Assembly: GCA_964416175.1 (NCBI GenBank)
Contig: CAYQDF010000166.1
Location: 1 to 6,044 of the forward strand
Reading direction: 5' to 3'
Source: CAYQDF01 sp964416175
Lineage (GTDB): Bacteria; Chloroflexota; Anaerolineae; Anaerolineales; UBA4823
Length of the DNA stretch: 6,044 nt
Shown: positions 5,648 to 6,044 of the stretch, one piece after another
How the letters are laid out: every line of letters begins with the position of its first letter
Position numbering within the stretch: position 1 is the first letter of the stretch
The notes under the pieces: model-generated
Databases searched by the model: none
What the model was told of the DNA's origin: nothing
What the model saw: only the letters and a program-made list of their open reading frames with translations
Position numbers and translations under genes: made by a program

Positions 5648-5848
5648 TTATACTTCAGCCTTGATGTATATTGCGGCTGGATGCCCCTCGGATGCCATCC
5701 GCCTGCGGCGCTCCAGGGCGATCTTCGCCGGGCTCTTGAACGGCTCATCGATCCGGCTCAGGCGCGAGGAGTTCATGCAGACGAGGGTCACCAGGAACCC
5801 GGAGAATACGACCCAGCTGACGGCGACCGCGATGATGAGTACAGTCAT
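5648..5848 (-). CDS. Small single-pass membrane protein, unknown function
   Basis: A 66-residue protein I cannot assign to a family. Residues about 2-24 form one strongly hydrophobic helix (T-V-L-I-I-A-V-A-V-S-W-V-V-F-S-G-F-L-V). The remainder is a polar basic tail with R29, R32, K38, K42 and an R-R-R-R run at 47-50. The positive-inside rule puts the tail in the cytoplasm. The ATG at 5848 is well supported: GGGAGG lies 8 nt upstream (5857-5862). The gene follows a c-di-GMP-I riboswitch and is followed by an intrinsic terminator, so it looks like a one-gene unit directly controlled by c-di-GMP. A regulatory or adaptor role at the membrane, perhaps for the neighbouring surface-polysaccharide machinery, is conjecture. 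The Shine-Dalgarno, membrane helix and flanking signals make it a real gene rather than a chance frame. Confidence 0.78.
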   Translation of the reverse strand: MTVLIIAVAVSWVVFSGFLVTLVCMNSSRLSRIDEPFKSPAKIALERRRRMASEGHPAAIYIKAEV

Positions 5849-5942
5849 GGCACCTTCCTCCCGATTTGGTCTTTCTCAGCGGACGTTGCATTTTCTGTGC
5901 CGTTGCCTGACTGTCGCACGAACCTGGGCGTCGTCAGCTGAG
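5849..5942 (-). promoter_or_regulatory. Riboswitch expression platform with Shine-Dalgarno
   Basis: Between the aptamer and the ATG, CTCAGC-T-GACG (5942-5932) can pair with CGTC-C-GCTGAG (5885-5875), a 10-bp helix with one T-C mismatch enclosing 46 nt. The Shine-Dalgarno GGGAGG (5862-5857) follows. The 3' edge of the aptamer has CTCCC (5946-5942), which could pair with GGGAG of the Shine-Dalgarno and shares base 5942 with the long helix, so the two pairings compete. No T-tract occurs before the ATG, so control at translation initiation is more likely than termination. Whether c-di-GMP switches the gene on or off cannot be told. Confidence 0.5.
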
Positions 5943-6044
5943 GGAGCCCGGCTGTCCTGTCGCCTTCCAGCTTTACAGCTGAAGGCTCTCTAGACCCGTG
6001 GCTTTGCGTCTCTGCCTTTCGACAGATTTGCCTTTTCTACGCTG
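5943..6044 (-). ncRNA. Cyclic-di-GMP-I riboswitch aptamer (GEMM-I)
   Basis: The minus strand carries the hallmark GEMM-I elements in the right order. GGCAAA is at 6032-6027. A 6-bp hairpin TCTGTC/GGCAGA with a GAAA tetraloop follows (6026-6011). The near-invariant GACGCAAAGCC is at 6010-6000. ACGGGTCTA follows, carrying the region that should act as tetraloop receptor. A long second hairpin, GCCTTCAGCT with AGCTGGAAGGC (5986-5962), is capped by a GUAA loop. The 3' segment GACAGCCGGG ends at 5947. These are the two parallel helices joined by a tetraloop-receptor contact that form the c-di-GMP pocket in this family. The extreme 5' strand and the promoter lie at or beyond the window end. It directly precedes the gene for a 66-residue membrane protein. 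Confidence 0.92.

Noticed and set aside
5120..5941. Plus-strand frame (273 codons) spanning the secreted-protein N-terminus, terminator and small gene
   Set aside because: It crosses several well-supported minus-strand elements, including the terminator and the small membrane-protein gene, and its translation shows no recognisable feature.
1..6044. CRISPR array, insertion sequence, integrase attachment site, rRNA or tRNA genes
   Set aside because: No regularly spaced repeats, transposase or integrase reading frame, target-site duplication or conserved RNA gene core was seen on either strand.

Overview
The window is bacterial, GC-rich and compact, and every gene I can support lies on the minus strand. 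A Chloroflexota (Anaerolineae-like) origin is my inference, not a demonstrated fact. The secreted protein carries a Y-H-L-P-M-V-L stretch just after its signal peptide, which resembles the 'YLPLVL'-type segment I remember from many Anaerolineae surface proteins.

In the direction of transcription (right to left) the layout is as follows. At 5943-6044 there is a clear cyclic-di-GMP-I (GEMM-I) riboswitch aptamer, whose 5' edge touches or crosses the window end. It leads into a structured expression platform and a strong Shine-Dalgarno sequence for a 66-residue single-pass membrane protein (5648-5848). An A-tract/GC-stem/T-tract terminator (5517-5546) follows. Next comes a secreted two-domain protein (3989-5482) with a signal peptide, a CBM9/DOMON-like sugar-binding-type domain and a DNRLRE/CBM96-like domain, ending near a very stable hairpin (3902-3943).

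About 1 kb without a convincing protein gene follows (2999-3988). It is not featureless. It holds a consensus TATAAT box, a nested set of hairpins that could form a three-way-junction RNA, a second stem-loop module ending in an intrinsic terminator (3496-3530), a direct-repeat/hairpin block (3236-3300), an inverted repeat (3104-3124) and a candidate promoter close to the next gene.

The left half is an exopolysaccharide-type operon. It contains a polyprenyl-phosphate sugar-1-phosphate transferase that starts the lipid-linked glycan (1487-2998), an NAD-dependent UDP-sugar epimerase (468-1400) and the N-terminal part of a phosphoheptose-isomerase-like SIS protein (1-326, running off the left edge).

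Taken together, this looks like a cell-surface module: polysaccharide initiation and sugar-nucleotide supply, a secreted glycan-binding-type protein, and a small membrane protein under c-di-GMP RNA control. c-di-GMP commonly governs matrix production, so the riboswitch fits the neighbourhood. A terminator separates the riboswitch from the secreted-protein gene, so direct c-di-GMP control of anything beyond the 66-residue protein is unproven.
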